Assembly (NCBI GenBank): GCA_013400155.1
Contig: VXBM01001012.1
Location: 166,011-230,010, forward strand
Length of the DNA stretch: 64,000 nt
Source: Helopsaltes ochotensis
Lineage: Eukaryota > Chordata > Aves > Passeriformes > Locustellidae
Reading direction: 5' to 3'
Shown piece by piece: positions 1-12,182 of this stretch. Below the pieces are notes generated by a model. The model was given only the letters and a program-made list of their open reading frames with translations. It searched no databases and was not told the origin of the DNA. Position 1 is the stretch's first letter. The number at the start of each line of letters is the position of its first letter. The position numbers and the translations under genes were made by a program.

Positions 1-508
1 AGAATCCAGGAGGATGTTCAAGGAACAAAAGAATATACTTTAACATTGCTAAGGAAAACTTCAGGGTTACCAATTCAATCCTGACTTCCCTTTTTGAGAA
101 TGGAGTACAAGATATTCAGATTTATTAACAGATATTTTAATAAAGTCACCTAATTGTTTCAGAGGTGGAAAATGTAGAACAATTTCTTGGATACTCTTTA
201 AAAAGTACTTATGTTTACCTTCCAAGCAATTTTTAATAGTAACAGCTGAAGAACAGTCACATATTTCCCATATGTAATCAGTTAAATGAGAGGAAGTACA
301 GATAGTTTGAATGTATTTTTAGATCTACATGCAAATGGCTCTCTTTTTCAAAGTGTCTGGTTCTTCCTATTCTGCCTAGTTTATGTCTTTGTGCTGTGTA
401 TATGGAATGCTACAATTTCACAGATTTGGAAACATCATAGTTCTGGCAAAGTCAGGTTTTTTTAATTGCATTTACAGGGACTACTAACATGGAAAAAATA
501 CACCCTAG
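1..508. other. Unique AT-rich non-coding DNA
   Basis: No ORF of note, repeat or RNA gene is recognised here. It is ordinary intergenic or intronic sequence leading up to the LTR scrap. Confidence 0.6.
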
Positions 509-600
509 TGTCATGATTTAGCTTCATCTAGCACTAAGTACCACACAGCCACTCGCTCACTGTCCACCTCTAACGCACAACCTACAAGAGATGAGGGAAT
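509..600 (-). mobile_element. ERVL-type LTR fragment, 3' end
   Basis: Reading from TGTCATGATTTAG, the + strand continues into GCACTAAGTACCACACAGCC and CTCGCTCACTGTCC. This is the reverse complement of the 3' end of a common avian ERVL-type LTR, whose sense strand ends in a GTGGTGCTTAG...GGTTAAACCATGACA-like sequence. The match fades after about 573. The rest of the LTR (U3, TATA box, polyadenylation signal) is not visible, so this is a truncated or strongly decayed copy. The right-hand boundary is approximate. The family assignment is recalled, not searched. Confidence 0.6.
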
Positions 601-2299
601 TTCACAATGAAATGTTCAACTAGAGCACATTTTATTTGTTGGAGATTTTTTTTACCAAACTGTCTGAGTAATTTGCACTGAACTTAAATTTTTCTCCTGT
701 TTTAGATCAAAAAAAATCTAATTATGTTACTGTAAATTGAAATCTAATCAGGACAATATGTCATTAGATTAAATGTGATAGACAACTTTGTAAAAAAAAT
801 GGTTAATGATAAATATGTACTCATGCATATATTTTATGTTTTAGTTATGATTTTAAATATTTAGTTACTTTTACGAATGTAGTCCTCTTGGACCTCCATA
901 CAAACTCCTGCATTTGTTTGGATCAATCTTTTTGATTTGGCATATGATTACAGCGTTAGTCTTCTATGAAACTAGATAATGAAAAGAGACATTATATATG
1001 AATAAAAATATTAAGTGTCCATGTATGTTTCCATTCCAGAATAAAAGTATACGTGACACTGTATTCAGAGATAAATAACACAAATGGGGAAAACTCAGGT
1101 GAAAAGTGCTTTTGTTAGAGCATTTGTGAGAAACAAAGAAAAGAGATAAAAACACCGAAAGAGAGATAGAAAGTGAATTAGACTCAATAAAAATTGAAAC
1201 AATATTATTGCAATCCAGAGAAAAATCCAACAAATGCTTCTAATGTTGGTAGTATCTTAACACTGGATTTAAGTGCTAGTGGAAAAAGATGTTTGGCATT
1301 ATTGGGACTGAAATTATTATCTTTATGAAATAACAATCTAATGTCTTCTATTCAGAAGACATAATAAGGTATAATTAATTTTAAAATAAACATGTACATC
1401 ATGTAGCTACAGAGAAGTCTTTTTACAAGCTTCTGTCATTTAGGAGGAAAGTTTATGTTGTTTTGGGTTGGGTTTGGAATTTGTTTTAGATTGAGATCCC
1501 AAAGTGTTGAAAACTCATAAGAAGTTTAAGGTAATTTATTTGGAAACCACTAAGAAAAATTAAATACTCACTAACTTTAAAAAGGAGATAATTTGTGAGG
1601 CAATTTATAGAGCTCTAGTGAGGCTCTGGTATTAGACCATGTGGCAATCTGTGAACCAACACTGTCTCATCAAGTGCCCAATATTTTCCATATTATTTGA
1701 GCTCCTTGAAAATTAAAAGAAAGAAACTAAAATTATTTATTTGTTGCACAAGAACATAACAAAATGAGGACAAAATATCTGATAGAACATAAAATCTTTG
1801 ATGGCATTTGGAATCAATTTATTTGCTTGTATGGGTTTTACAGTGTCTCTATAATACTTTTTAAGTATGACAGATTTAATTTACAGTTTTCCTTACAAAT
1901 TAAAATATTTTTCAGGGCTGTGTGCACAACTGTGTGCACATACATGTTAATATATATTTATATATAAATGCAATATTTTTTAAATAAGTGGTTTAAAGTT
2001 GAAAAAATGTTACGGGAGTCACTGATAATTAGCAAGACACTCATTAAATTTCAGACAATATCTTTTATTCTTAATAACATACTCAGAAAGCCTCCAGATG
2101 CTTTAAAAATATATTCTTATGAACTTGTTGCCCTGATTTTTGCAGCCTTTCTGGTGTGTTTCTTAGCTTTTAGAATGGAGTCAGAATTCTCAATGTTTAG
2201 GCAGTGCTTTGTTATTCCCACGCTGGTGTATCTGTAAGATAAGGTTTGTTTTGGGAAATGGATTGGTAAACATCACATACCTTTAGATGCAAATTGTAC
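601..2299. other. Unique AT-rich DNA, no gene
   Basis: Only short chance ORFs occur. A perfect 9-bp inverted repeat (ATGTCTTCT / AGAAGACAT, 4-nt loop) lies at 1341-1362. A short AT-alternating patch (tatatttatatata) lies near 1950. Nothing else is recognised. Confidence 0.55.
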
Positions 2300-2520
2300 T
2301 GACTGACTGTCAGCTAGGCCAGTTGGAGATGAGAGGTGTTCACCTTCTCATCCAATCCCTAGCATGGACCTGCGGTCTACTTAAGAAAGAAAGAATAAAC
2401 AAAGGCCCTCTTTTAGGTCCTTCTCCTCATCGAGTGTCCTGTGTGGTCCTTGCTAAGCTGAACAGCCCACATGAACCCCTTCATAAATTGTGTGGAAGGG
2501 AAGTAACCTACATTTTATCG
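2300..2520 (+). mobile_element. Possible LTR fragment (R/U5-like)
   Basis: This island is clearly less AT-rich than its surroundings. It holds a promoter-like CTACTTAAG, then AATAAAC near 2394, then a C/T-rich stretch (TCCTTCTCCTCATCG). That order resembles the TATA, polyadenylation signal and U5 of a retroviral LTR, as in the complete solo LTR at 11788-12176. I could not define TG...CA ends or a target duplication, so the call is tentative. It could also be an unrelated GC-richer unique sequence. An 83-codon ORF over it resembles no protein I know. Confidence 0.3.
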
Positions 2521-3753
2521 CTTTCCCCATTACCTTAAGGCATTTTATCAAATAAGACTTAAATGCAGGATGCATAAGTAGTCTGATAAAAAGTTAGCAG
2601 ATTACAAGAATACCCACACTCAGGGTACTCCTGTAATCTGATATTCCAGTATTCCCTTAACAAATTTGTTACACAGTAATGTTGCATGTGTTGTATTTCT
2701 CTTTTGTCCCATTAAAACCTGGATTTGTTCCTGTGGATAGTTCAATGACAGATTTAGTGGCACCATTCTAGAGAGTTTGATAGTCCATTGGGTAAAACAG
2801 CTTGCCGAAATATAGGAATTATGGACTCCTTAAATCTCCTTAAACTTTAGGGAACAACACAAGAACAGGTACTGCTTTCCACAAAACACTGCCGTCACTT
2901 TGAATGGAACTCAGGATTGCCTCGAAGTACAGAGCACAGGTTGAAATGAGGTGGACTGGGGTTTCCAGGTACAAGCCAGACTGTAACATCTCCAGCAAAG
3001 ATAAAGATACAAATATCGACAACTATTTTAATTATCCTTGACTTATTTTACTGTCATTGTAGTTGAAGGGACACTTCTAGAAAGTTCTTTATTTGGTTTG
3101 CCTAAGAAAACTCCCTTAGGATTTGCTAATCCTCTTCTTCTTCATTAGCTTCAAAAGCAGTATAGACTAATTAAGATATGGATATTCACAACTGAGAGCA
3201 GACATATTTCATCTTTCTGGTTATGGGCTGCAGTTGCAGTTTGGGCTCCATGTTTAAACAGGGAAACCATATATACAGAGTGAAAAAAAAGTCTTATAGA
3301 TATTGCTAATAATTTGGAATTTCTTGGACAAAATGCTGACACTTGCCACTTGCCATCATGACTACTTCTGTACTGGAAGGTTTTATGATCAGTCTAACAG
3401 TCAGGCCAGTGACTAGAGGCATTGTAAGAGAGAGGACAATACTAGAAAAATTCTCAGTGTGCCCTTACAAGCAGGGAATTCAGTGCTGAAATTTATGCTT
3501 ATTCATTTTGCATAGCCAGAGGCTGATACAAAGTTTAGCTTCCTGTTAGAAATTATTTTAAAATATTTTGAAAGTCTACATATCTTAGAGTTTCAATAGT
3601 AATTTGATAATTTAGGAGGTGGCTGATGAATATTGATATGTTGAGAGATGTGTATTGTAAAATGACAAACTAGCAGAGTTTGTGATATTTACTACTAATT
3701 AATTGTCACTAGATGTGAAGTTTACTACTACAACAGGACTGTTAGTTTCATGG
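2521..3753. other. Unique DNA, no gene
   Basis: Short ORFs on the minus strand at 2840-3022 and 3151-3342 have no recognisable protein features. No repeat is identified. Confidence 0.5.
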
Positions 3754-3835
3754 TGCTTTGTTGTTGTTGTTATTAGTTTTGGGGGCTTTTTGTTGTTGTT
3801 TGCTTTTAGTTAATTTTAGTGGTGTGGGTTTTTTT
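3754..3835. repeat. G/T-rich low-complexity tract
   Basis: The + strand is almost purely G and T (TTGTTGTTGTT, TTTTGGGGGC, GTGGTGTGGGTTTTTTT). It runs straight into the CR1 3' end at 3836. It is one of fourteen such strand-biased tracts in the window. Confidence 0.75.
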
Positions 3836-3890
3836 CATAATCATAGAATCATAGTTTGTGTTGGAAAGGTTCTTAAAGACAATATCCACA
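3836..3890 (-). mobile_element. CR1 LINE fragment, 3' terminus
   Basis: The + strand reads CATAATCATAGAATCATAG, then GTTGGAAAGGTTCTTAAAGAC. This is the reverse complement of the CR1 3' end: octamer-type ATTCTATG repeats preceded by the conserved CTTCCAACC block. Only about 55 bp is recognisable, so the copy is severely 5'-truncated, which is usual for CR1. There is no coding capacity. The right boundary is approximate. Confidence 0.75.
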
Positions 3891-4499
3891 GGCAGAATTT
3901 AAAGTTGTAAGAAAATTTACCTACTATTAAATTCTGTTTCAGGTGCTCTTCCATATTACAATCAGCTTTGAAGTTAAAACAATAGAAGACATACATTTAG
4001 TTCTTAAGCTCCAGGCATGAGGAATATGTTCATGTTAACTACAAATCATTTCAGCTTTTAATCAAACACTTTAGCATACCTCCTCCAGCATATGATTATG
4101 GTAAAGCTAAAGAGATTTTTTAGGAACAGAAAACAAAATAAAAAGAAGGAAAGGAAGTAGTTTTGAGGATGACATAGAGATATTCTCCTAGAAAAGGTGC
4201 AGGCAATGGGAAAAGTAGTTGGAACAGAAGGAAAATAAGTGGAATACTGATAGATATATCTAGTTCATGGATATGAAAATGATTAAATGATCACTAGACT
4301 ATAACTCCATCTCATTGTTTCAATGGCTTTAAAGCATAATGATTCACAAAGCCTGTTATTTATTTCTTTTATAATGGTCTTTCGTTTTAATCATCAGTCT
4401 CTGGTAGCAGTGAAACAGATGCTTGAATACTTTTCTTTCAATAAAGGATAAAGCCTGTATGATTCATGCTTACTCTTGTGCATGAATAGAAATTTCTAA

Positions 4500-4660
4500 C
4501 GTCCAAGCCTTATGTTGCTGAATCTATCGATTAATTAGTCAAATTGTCATTAAATAGGAAGTTCTGGCTGGAGTTCTTTGTGGTTGCTATGCATGGCAGT
4601 GGAAGCTCTAAGTATTCTACTGGAGCATCTGGTACATTGCTCAGCTTGCACCACAACTAT
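4500..4660. promoter_or_regulatory. Candidate conserved non-coding element
   Basis: ATCGATTAATTAG at 4526-4538 joins a TAATTA homeodomain core to an ATCGAT site. It is followed by AAATTGTCATTAAAT and then by low-AT, non-repetitive sequence. Clustering of such sites in a desert is common in developmental enhancers. This is inference from motif content only; AT-rich DNA yields TAATTA often by chance. Confidence 0.25.
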
Positions 4661-5710
4661 CAGAAGCAGAAAGCACCTGCTTAAGAAAACTTACTTTTGT
4701 GACTTCTAAGTGTTGAAAAGAGGTAATGCTTATAGCAGAATACATCTAATTTAACAGTATAGATTGGATGAAACTTCTGGAAGTCAATTTAACTTTTTTT
4801 TTTTTTTTTTTAATCTTTTAAAGTAACAATCTGTGTGTCTCAGAATTATATCTCTTCTCTTAAACTCCCAGTATTTCAAGAATATGAAGGAAAAGTTCCC
4901 CGTTAAAGGCATATTTGGAAAAAGCACTAAGTAGTTAATTTGTAATAAAAAATATTATTTTTAAATAAAATTTATTACATTGGCAATAAATTTAAATTTT
5001 ACAGTGTTAAAACACTACACCTGTACCCTGCACAAGAGTAACATTCTTTTTCCTTTATTTTATATATTAATTCTTATTACCGCGGACAAGAGAATATTCT
5101 TCAGCCAGCATTCACTTAAATACACATTTAATCTTTCCATCACCTACTGCAGGAGTATAAACAGTAACTTCATTTAAACTGTTCATGCACCCATGAAAGC
5201 CAAATCAAAATATCCTGCAGTTATTTTAAAACTATGTTGCCTTGGAAAACAAAATTCAACCTTGGTTTAATTTGTTTTAGTAGAAGTACTTCATTAAAAA
5301 AGAAAAAAAAAGCAAACTGAAGATACTTTACCCTTTGGACTGCTTAAAAGAACAATGATCAAAACTAAAACCAAAACATGGGAAGTATTTACCCTAATAT
5401 ATACTCATATTGTATCTATTGGAGATTAAAGGACTAGCACAATGGAATACCCATCATTATGTTTTCTGACACATCCCAGGAGAAACTACTTCTTCAAACT
5501 GAATGAAAAAATCTTTTAATTGCCTCTTAAACTGTCTCTATATAGGAAAAAATGCAAGTTTTCTCATAAGAAACCTAAGGAATTATTTCCAAAAAAGGGA
5601 AAAATTATGTTCTTGTCTTTAATCTGGTGTTAGTTTATGCATTTTAAGTCAAATACCTACGTCTTTTAAAATGGCCTTCTGTCTCTATTATTACAAGTTA
5701 ATATCTTAAT

Positions 5711-5712
<2 letters not shown>
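4661..5712. other. Unique DNA, no gene
   Basis: Contains a T18-type run near 4794-4812 and A-runs near 5300. The 65-codon ORF at 4980 has no recognisable features. No mobile element is seen. Confidence 0.5.

Positions 5713-5801
<89 letters not shown>
5713..5801. repeat. Poly(T) run, 89 bases, ends in gap
   Basis: Eighty-nine consecutive T residues run directly into the assembly gap at 5802. A pure homopolymer this long next to Ns is most likely partly an assembly or gap-filling artefact. A real shorter poly(T) (or the poly(A) tail of a minus-strand retrocopy lost in the gap) may lie underneath. Confidence 0.9.
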
Positions 5802-5911
5802 NNNNNNNNNNNNNNNNNNNNNNNNNNNNNNNNNNNNNNNNNNNNNNNNNNNNNNNNNNNNNNNNNNNNNNNNNNNNNNNNNNNNNNNNNNNNNNNNNNN
5901 NNNNNNNNNNN
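5802..5911. other. Assembly gap (110 N)
   Basis: A run of N follows the poly(T) run. The sequence resumes at TGTATCTAAAGG with no sign of the homopolymer on the far side. Confidence 0.99.
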
Positions 5912-6534
5912 TGTATCTAAAGGTGAAAAATTTCAGCAGAGGTAAATAAAGATTTCTATTTTTCTCATATTCATGTCAAAAAACCTTGCTAATAATATTT
6001 CCTCAAATCCTTTCCTGAAGACAATTAAGTTTCACAGTTCACTCAGTGAGCCATCTCCTAACTCTGTCACTGTCTTCCTAGATGTAGATCTTGGCATGTC
6101 TGGTAGGTGTTTATAGAGATTGACTTTGGAGCTGCACTGTAACCAGATCTGCCATGTTTTAAAACTTTTCATATTATCTGCAAAATAAGAAGAATGGTTT
6201 ATTGTTTCAGGACAAAGGTTCAGCTGCGTCAAGGATTTTTTTCTCTAGAAGTTACTACAACAGGAAACAAACACATTGTTCATAGGTGCTTCTTGGATGT
6301 TTTCAAGTCTTTAGCTCTGGGAATTTCTAATATGTGAGGTCTATTCAATTTCTCTTAACTGTTCTTTCTTATAAATAATTTTATATTTTCCCCTCTTGAA
6401 ATAGGGCAAAATTTTGCATCCAATTTTGAAACTGAATGTCAGCCAAGCTATTCCTTGAGATGTTTCTGTGTAATTATATCCTTCTATTTATTCCAATGTT
6501 TTCTCCTCCTCTTTAAATTTGAGATCCATGTTTT

Positions 6535-7350
6535 TTGATTACGTAACCGTGAAGAGCTGATCACTGTCCACTCTGTTCACGTCACTCATTATTTGACAGA
6601 CATCTATGATATCCATTCCAACATATCTCTTTAAAACTGAAGACCTTCAGCCTGCTCAGCTATTAATTATATGAAATGTATCTTATTCACTTTGCAACAG
6701 GACAACCTCACCCAAAAAAACCCCAAAATCAAACCAGAACTAAACTCAAAGCTCAATCAAATAAATCAGCACACTGTAAGGCAAATAATGGATTTTTCAG
6801 AAGAATGTTTTTATTTCTTTTTTATTTAGAATTTGGTTTTATTATTTTGCTTATAATTTTATTTGTTGTTTTTTTTTCAACTTCTAAAAGGAGACATTTT
6901 CATAGACTATCACAATCCCATTTTTCTGTTCCTATGTGGTAGCCACCAGGTAAGTGTCTATCATTTTATTTGTGAAATTTGGATTTTTTTTTTAGCAGGT
7001 ATATATTTTTATTTACATTGAATTCCTTTGGCAATCTTTCTTCCTGGTCACTCAGTCTTACAATGTCCTTCTACAGTTCTTCCACAAGTGTGTTTTTGAT
7101 TTATTTTTTCACATCTCTTGTCAATACCTTAAATAGCACAAGTCATTGCATAGACCACAGAGAATTCTGTCAGGGGTAATGCTCCATTGCAGAAGCTAAT
7201 AATTTACTCCTGTCATGTTACCTGTCTTATAACTAATTATTTATCCACCCAAGTACTTGTCCTTTTATCCCATGCTGTCTTAACTTCCTTACAAGCTCTA
7301 TGTGACAACCTTGTTAAGAACCTTTGTAAACCCAAGTATCTCTTTTTCAC
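6535..7350 (-). mobile_element. Old CR1/L3-like LINE remnant
   Basis: Several blocks on the + strand resemble the reverse complement of ancient amniote CR1/L3-type LINEs. They include CACGTCACTCATTATTTGACAGACATCTATGATATCC near 6578-6616, CAGTCTTACAATGTCCTTCTACAG near 7053-7076, and TTATCCCATGCTGTCTTAACTTCC followed by GACAACCTTGTTAAGAACC and AACCCAAGTATC near 7267-7340. The order of the blocks fits that orientation. Roughly 6665-6985 does not match and may be an interruption; it includes an A/C-rich patch at 6710-6740. No open frame survives. Divergence is much higher than for the CR1 copies at 28-29 kb. Recognition is by memory of the family text. Confidence 0.5.
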
Positions 7351-9959
7351 ATATTATCCTTTGATGGATTTTTTCCCATTCCGAATATTAGCAGTTATGC
7401 TTTCAAGTCCCTTAAGAAGGGAATGCCATTGTGAGTCTGGCCATAAAACTTCTCCATTGCTTTTAAAGTCACTGGTCTTTTAGAATGCACTCTACTACAG
7501 AGAAACTCACTGCTCTGAAGATATATAAAATGTCAAAACTTTGCAAGCTTTTTATCAGGGAGCTGAATTAAATAGGATTTTTCTCAATGGAATCTCATCT
7601 TCGTAATTGACAGTTAATATAGATAACCTATTCCTTGCAAATGCCTCCGTTAAAAAAGTCTATCTACTGTCAGACTAGGAAATTAAGGAACTCAAACTGA
7701 AGGTTTTTGAGTAGGAGTTAATGAAATATTTTTTCCTTTTATGTTAAATTAGATGTCAGTTAAAGTCTAGTTGTGTAGGGCAGAGAAACATAGTTTAAAA
7801 CTATTTGAAAGATGCAGTACCATTTCTGAAAGGAGTCCAAGCAACACTCAAATCTTTGATTGATGCCAAATGAGAGTACGTGCCAATCATAAAACAGTAG
7901 GAATACTCATCTAGGCTGTCAGGTTTCCAAGACTAACAGGGCTCCCATGCTGCTTGATGAGACTGAGGAAGTTATATTAAACAGATTTGTGAGCTTCTTC
8001 TTTACAACAAGAGCAACGAAAAATTGCTACTACCCTGTGAAATGACAGTAGATAAGATTTTTGTATAACTACACAGCAGAGAAATTCTTCATATCAAATG
8101 CTGGACTTGTGAGTTACTCAAGTCTAGATAGTGACTCTTTCTATGTGTCTGTGAGGAAAGATAAGTTTCCAAAAGCATATAAATTTTTTTGTTAGATATT
8201 ATCTTTTTTTAACTTCAAAAAAACGTAAGAAAATGTTTTTTACTCCCACGTAAAATCAGATAACTGATTTCAATCATAGGGAAAAGAAAAAAAATAAAGC
8301 ATAATAAAAGTTGCACTGCTAAGAACACAGTCAGCAAAGTGACTTACCACACAGATACGATGAAAGTACATTATGACTTCCACTATGAACAATTCCATGA
8401 ATCTTTAATTTCCTGCTCTATCTCAGGGCCAGTTCTGCAAATGCTTTATCATGAGAAAAGTCCCCGAGTTCAATGAGATTACTCACAAGGGTAAGGCAAA
8501 AGACAAATCTGGTACAACTTATAAGATCAAACAGCAAACGCTGAAAAGATTCAGCTTTCAAGTTCTTTTGATCATGTACATATTTTTTTCCTTTCCTTTT
8601 CTTTCTGAAAAAATGTTATAACCAGAAAAATGCAACAAAATAATTCTAATAATTCAAATACTTCTTTAGTTAAAAAAAAAAAAAATCTTTAGCTAAAAAA
8701 AATAAAAAAGGGAAAAAACTACTCAACAAGGAACATAGAAAAAAAAATCATTGATTTCTCTGGAAACTGCAATGCTGAATATAAGCTATTTAATTTCAAT
8801 CAAGAAATGTTAAGAAAGAAAAAAACAAAACAAAACAAATTACTACGTGTTTTAGACATTTAAAGAGGTTGCTGAGGAAAAAAGATACATTCTTTAATCA
8901 ATTAGCTAATCAAAATAACCACTAAAAAAAGAAACTCTCAATATGAAGCTATTTTTCTATGCAACTTTAAAAAATCCTCTACTAGCTCATCAGATCTTAT
9001 TTTTTTTTTTCAGTAATGGAGGTACCTAAATTCATATTTCTGCCCTTTATGATACTTCAGCCATAAAAACATAAGTGTCTGAAAAACATGATATAACTTT
9101 AAGAACCTAATTTTGCAAATACAACTAAACATGTTTTGGAATTGTGGTTGGATCATAAAATATTTAATGTGGCATTTCTGAAAATTTTAAATTTAATGAA
9201 ATAATTTTCCTGGTATAAGAAAGAATAACTTCTCACATCGAGAGGGAGTGAACATGCAGTATTTTATTAATATAGCTGTATATGTATTACTCCTGAAGTC
9301 ATGAATGACATTGCAAAACGCAGTTGTTTGAAATGTGATAAAGACATAATCTTCATTGAAATGCTAATCTACATGCAACTATAATGCCTCATAATAGAAA
9401 CTTTCTTTTGTTTCTGTTAGTAACTAGGTTTATTTGCCCACTATGTAAACAAACTCATCACTTGCCTAGGCAGTCCTTGAAAAAAAAGTGTATTTTTATT
9501 CTCCTGCCAAGTGCTTGCTGTCTCATATAGACTCTAATTTACTTAAATGTATAAGAAATTTATTGTAGAATAGAGAAAAGGCGGATTGACGTACTCTACA
9601 CTGAAGTCAGGTAAAATCCAGTGATGAGGAATTGATTGCGTAAACTTGCAAGAATTGCAAACTAATCAGGATTATATGTTAATTTGAATGTTTCTGACAA
9701 GCATGTAATAAAACTTAATGGAAACATACAGTAATATAGCACTAAATTTATTTATTTATTTTAATTATTTTATAAAGAATTTTAATTGCTGTTACAGACC
9801 AAGATATTTTCATTTTTCTCTCTATCTCAAAATGTGATGTTAGGAATGGAAAGTAATTGACTCTTTCCTGAAAAGATACTATTGTCCACAATGCATTTTA
9901 TCCACTCCTTCATGACCAACAGTGCTTAGTACACTGCAACTATTCATTATATTATGCAG
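7351..9959. other. Long AT-rich unique stretch, no gene
   Basis: Contains many short A-runs (for example 8671-8684, 8691-8710 and 8818-8840). No ORF of note, recognised repeat or RNA gene is seen. Confidence 0.55.
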
Positions 9960-10290
9960 CTAAAGAGTTTGCCAGAGAATAATTAAAGTCTTATGTTGAT
10001 GAGACACTATAGGACGTGCAATTAATATACCTGAATGAATGCTATTCACATTCAGCATCAGTCTCTTATCTGGAATTTGCCATCCAGTATGGAAACTGAT
10101 TGCACATCAAAGCAATTTCAAATGAATTAGGATTATGTTGCAGGCAGGCAGCATTTTCCTTCATGTCTGGACAGTCTATCAACTATTTCTGTTTAGTGCA
10201 ATTGGAGAGCTGACTGTTGAATACAGACTTGTGTGCAGAGCTTGTTCTCATAAAGATTTCAAACATTGCTCTTTCAGCTATAGCAGGTGA
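9960..10290. promoter_or_regulatory. Candidate conserved non-coding element
   Basis: A non-repetitive, moderately AT stretch carries AATAATTAAAG, CAATTAATA, GAATTAGG and TGATTGCACATCAAAG-type motifs, together with GGCAGGCAGC. It has the look of a deeply conserved enhancer, but this is an impression from composition and motif density. No alignment was possible. Confidence 0.25.
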
Positions 10291-11781
10291 AATCTTATTT
10301 AAAAATACAGATTTATAGCTAAGTAAGTAGAGACTATGATCCCAATTTTAGCTAACAAATTGTCTGCCTTGCCATCCATTGATAGGGCTATGCCCTTGTT
10401 TCACATATTATATATATTCCAGGAGTCTATGCCACATTTTTTTGAGAAATCTCATTATCCATCAATACTTCAAGAGATGAACTCATTCTCATTAGAGAAA
10501 CAAGATATCTGTTTCAGAATATTTTAAGAATTGATGTGTGGTAATTAAATACCAAATTCTTGTTAATACAGAAAGATTGCAAAATAACCGCCATTCCTCT
10601 GCACATGTAAAAAGGCAAAAGTGGGTAATTCCTGCTCTCTAGACAATGTTTTAAAATGGAGACTTGTCTTTTAGAAAGATAAATTGAACAAAATATTAGT
10701 GTAGAAAACATGGGTTTTTATTAAATGTATTGCCTGAAGGAAAAGGAGAAGAGAGGTAACTGCTTTATGGGGAGATAAGCTATTTTAGGTTTAAAAGAAT
10801 ATTGCCTTGGAAGGAAATGAGCATGAATAGACCATAAATGAAATTTAGGTGAGAATAAAGAACTGATATAGAACTGAATTTCTTGAACAACCTTGAAAAA
10901 TTAGTGGAGGCCAAGGGGCCTCATTTTTAAATACAGCTAAATAATAATCATGGGATACCAACATGAGAGAAAGAGTCTGGGCATGATCCAAGATCTTCCT
11001 TCAAATCCTACATTCTGTGCTCCCCTACATGACTATGGAAATTATAACAAGATGCGGAAAAAGCTAGGGGGTGCATTTTATGTATTTCACAGTTTATAAT
11101 ATGCCCAATCTATATTAAAGAATGTGTACTTCATGCCACTTGTGATAGGTAACAGTATCACTCATACATATTTCCAACTCATACACCAAGTCTACCCACT
11201 TTGATTATTTTTGTATTTTAATTAGTTTGAATACTGTTGTTAGATTTCTGCAGATGTAAGAGGCTTGCTGAGTTTTTATGATTATTTAGTTTATTTTTTC
11301 TCTTGTAACAGCTGAAAAATAAAACAACTAAAGGTCAAGAAACTCCCTTGCTACCTCCTGCTTTTTGTTCTTCCACATTTATTGGGGCATCTCAAAGTCA
11401 GTGCTTACTTAATTTGTAAATCTGTCTTTTGAAGTGTTCATAAATGTACTAGGATGACACTAATTTGCTGGAAGCAAAGTTTTCTTTTTGCTTGTAGGAA
11501 CCTCTCTGGAAGTATTCCCCAAGAAGATTATTATGCTGAAAGGCTTTAAGAAAGGCTTTTTTGTGTCAAATTTTGGAACGTTTTGTGACAAATTGCTGTT
11601 GTGATGATTTGTTTTGTTCACTGGTATCATCAGCTCTGAAAGAACATACTATTGCAGGTTGTTTTTCAGATTGTTTAAATGTCTGCTAACAAGTTTTGTT
11701 ATGTTGTTTTGGTTCCTTTAAAAGAAGATGTGTTATCTTTTTTCTACTCTAATATTTCTGATCATTACTAGTTAAACACTT
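10291..11781. other. Unique AT-rich DNA, no gene
   Basis: The 63- and 65-codon ORFs at 10336 (+) and 10514-10711 (-) are chance frames in AT-rich DNA. No repeat is recognised up to the solo LTR. Confidence 0.55.
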
Positions 11782-11787
11782 GGTTTT
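11782..11787. repeat. Target-site duplication (left), GGTTTT
   Basis: Left copy of the 6-bp duplication flanking the solo LTR; identical to 12177-12182. Confidence 0.85.
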
Positions 11788-12176
11788 TGTAGGAGAGTGG
11801 ATTAGGCAGCCTCATCCCTGATGAGTCACAGCTGTGTTAATTGCCAAAAACAACCTTGCCTTTAACAGGTCACAGCTATATCTAACAAGGAAGAGTATGA
11901 TAAAAGGGTGGATTGGCTGATCAGGGAAAGACTGATCAAGAGAGAAGGATCCAGAAGGAGGATTCACCAAATGAAGGCTGAACAAATGGGGGAATTGTGA
12001 GGTCAGCCTGAGCCTGCACTCAGAGTCTGCAAGGGAAGCCTACAGTGGGAGCTTGCTGGAGTTGGACTCAGGATGGCCAAGTTGTGAGGAAGAATAAACC
12101 GAGACCTTTTCACACTGATGAACGAGAGTGTGTGTCTCAGCTCATTTCTATCCCTAATGCGAGGTTTGCTGCGACA
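11788..12176 (+). mobile_element. Solo LTR, ERVK-like, 6-bp TSD
   Basis: A 389-bp element begins TGTAGGAGAG and ends GCTGCGACA, so it has the TG...CA (TGT...ACA) ends of a retroviral LTR. The six bases on each side are identical: GGTTTT at 11782-11787 and at 12177-12182. A 6-bp target duplication is characteristic of beta/alpha-retrovirus-like (ERVK) integration. Inside, ATGATAAAAGGG near 11896 can serve as a TATA-like box, and GAATAAACC near 12090 as the polyadenylation signal, so transcription runs on the + strand. No internal retroviral sequence is present, so this is a solo LTR left by LTR-LTR recombination. Identical TSDs and little visible decay suggest a fairly young insertion. The class is inferred from TSD length; the exact family is not known to me. 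Confidence 0.85.
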
Positions 12177-12182
12177 GGTTTT
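12177..12182. repeat. Target-site duplication (right), GGTTTT
   Basis: Right copy of the 6-bp duplication; identical to 11782-11787. Confidence 0.85.
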
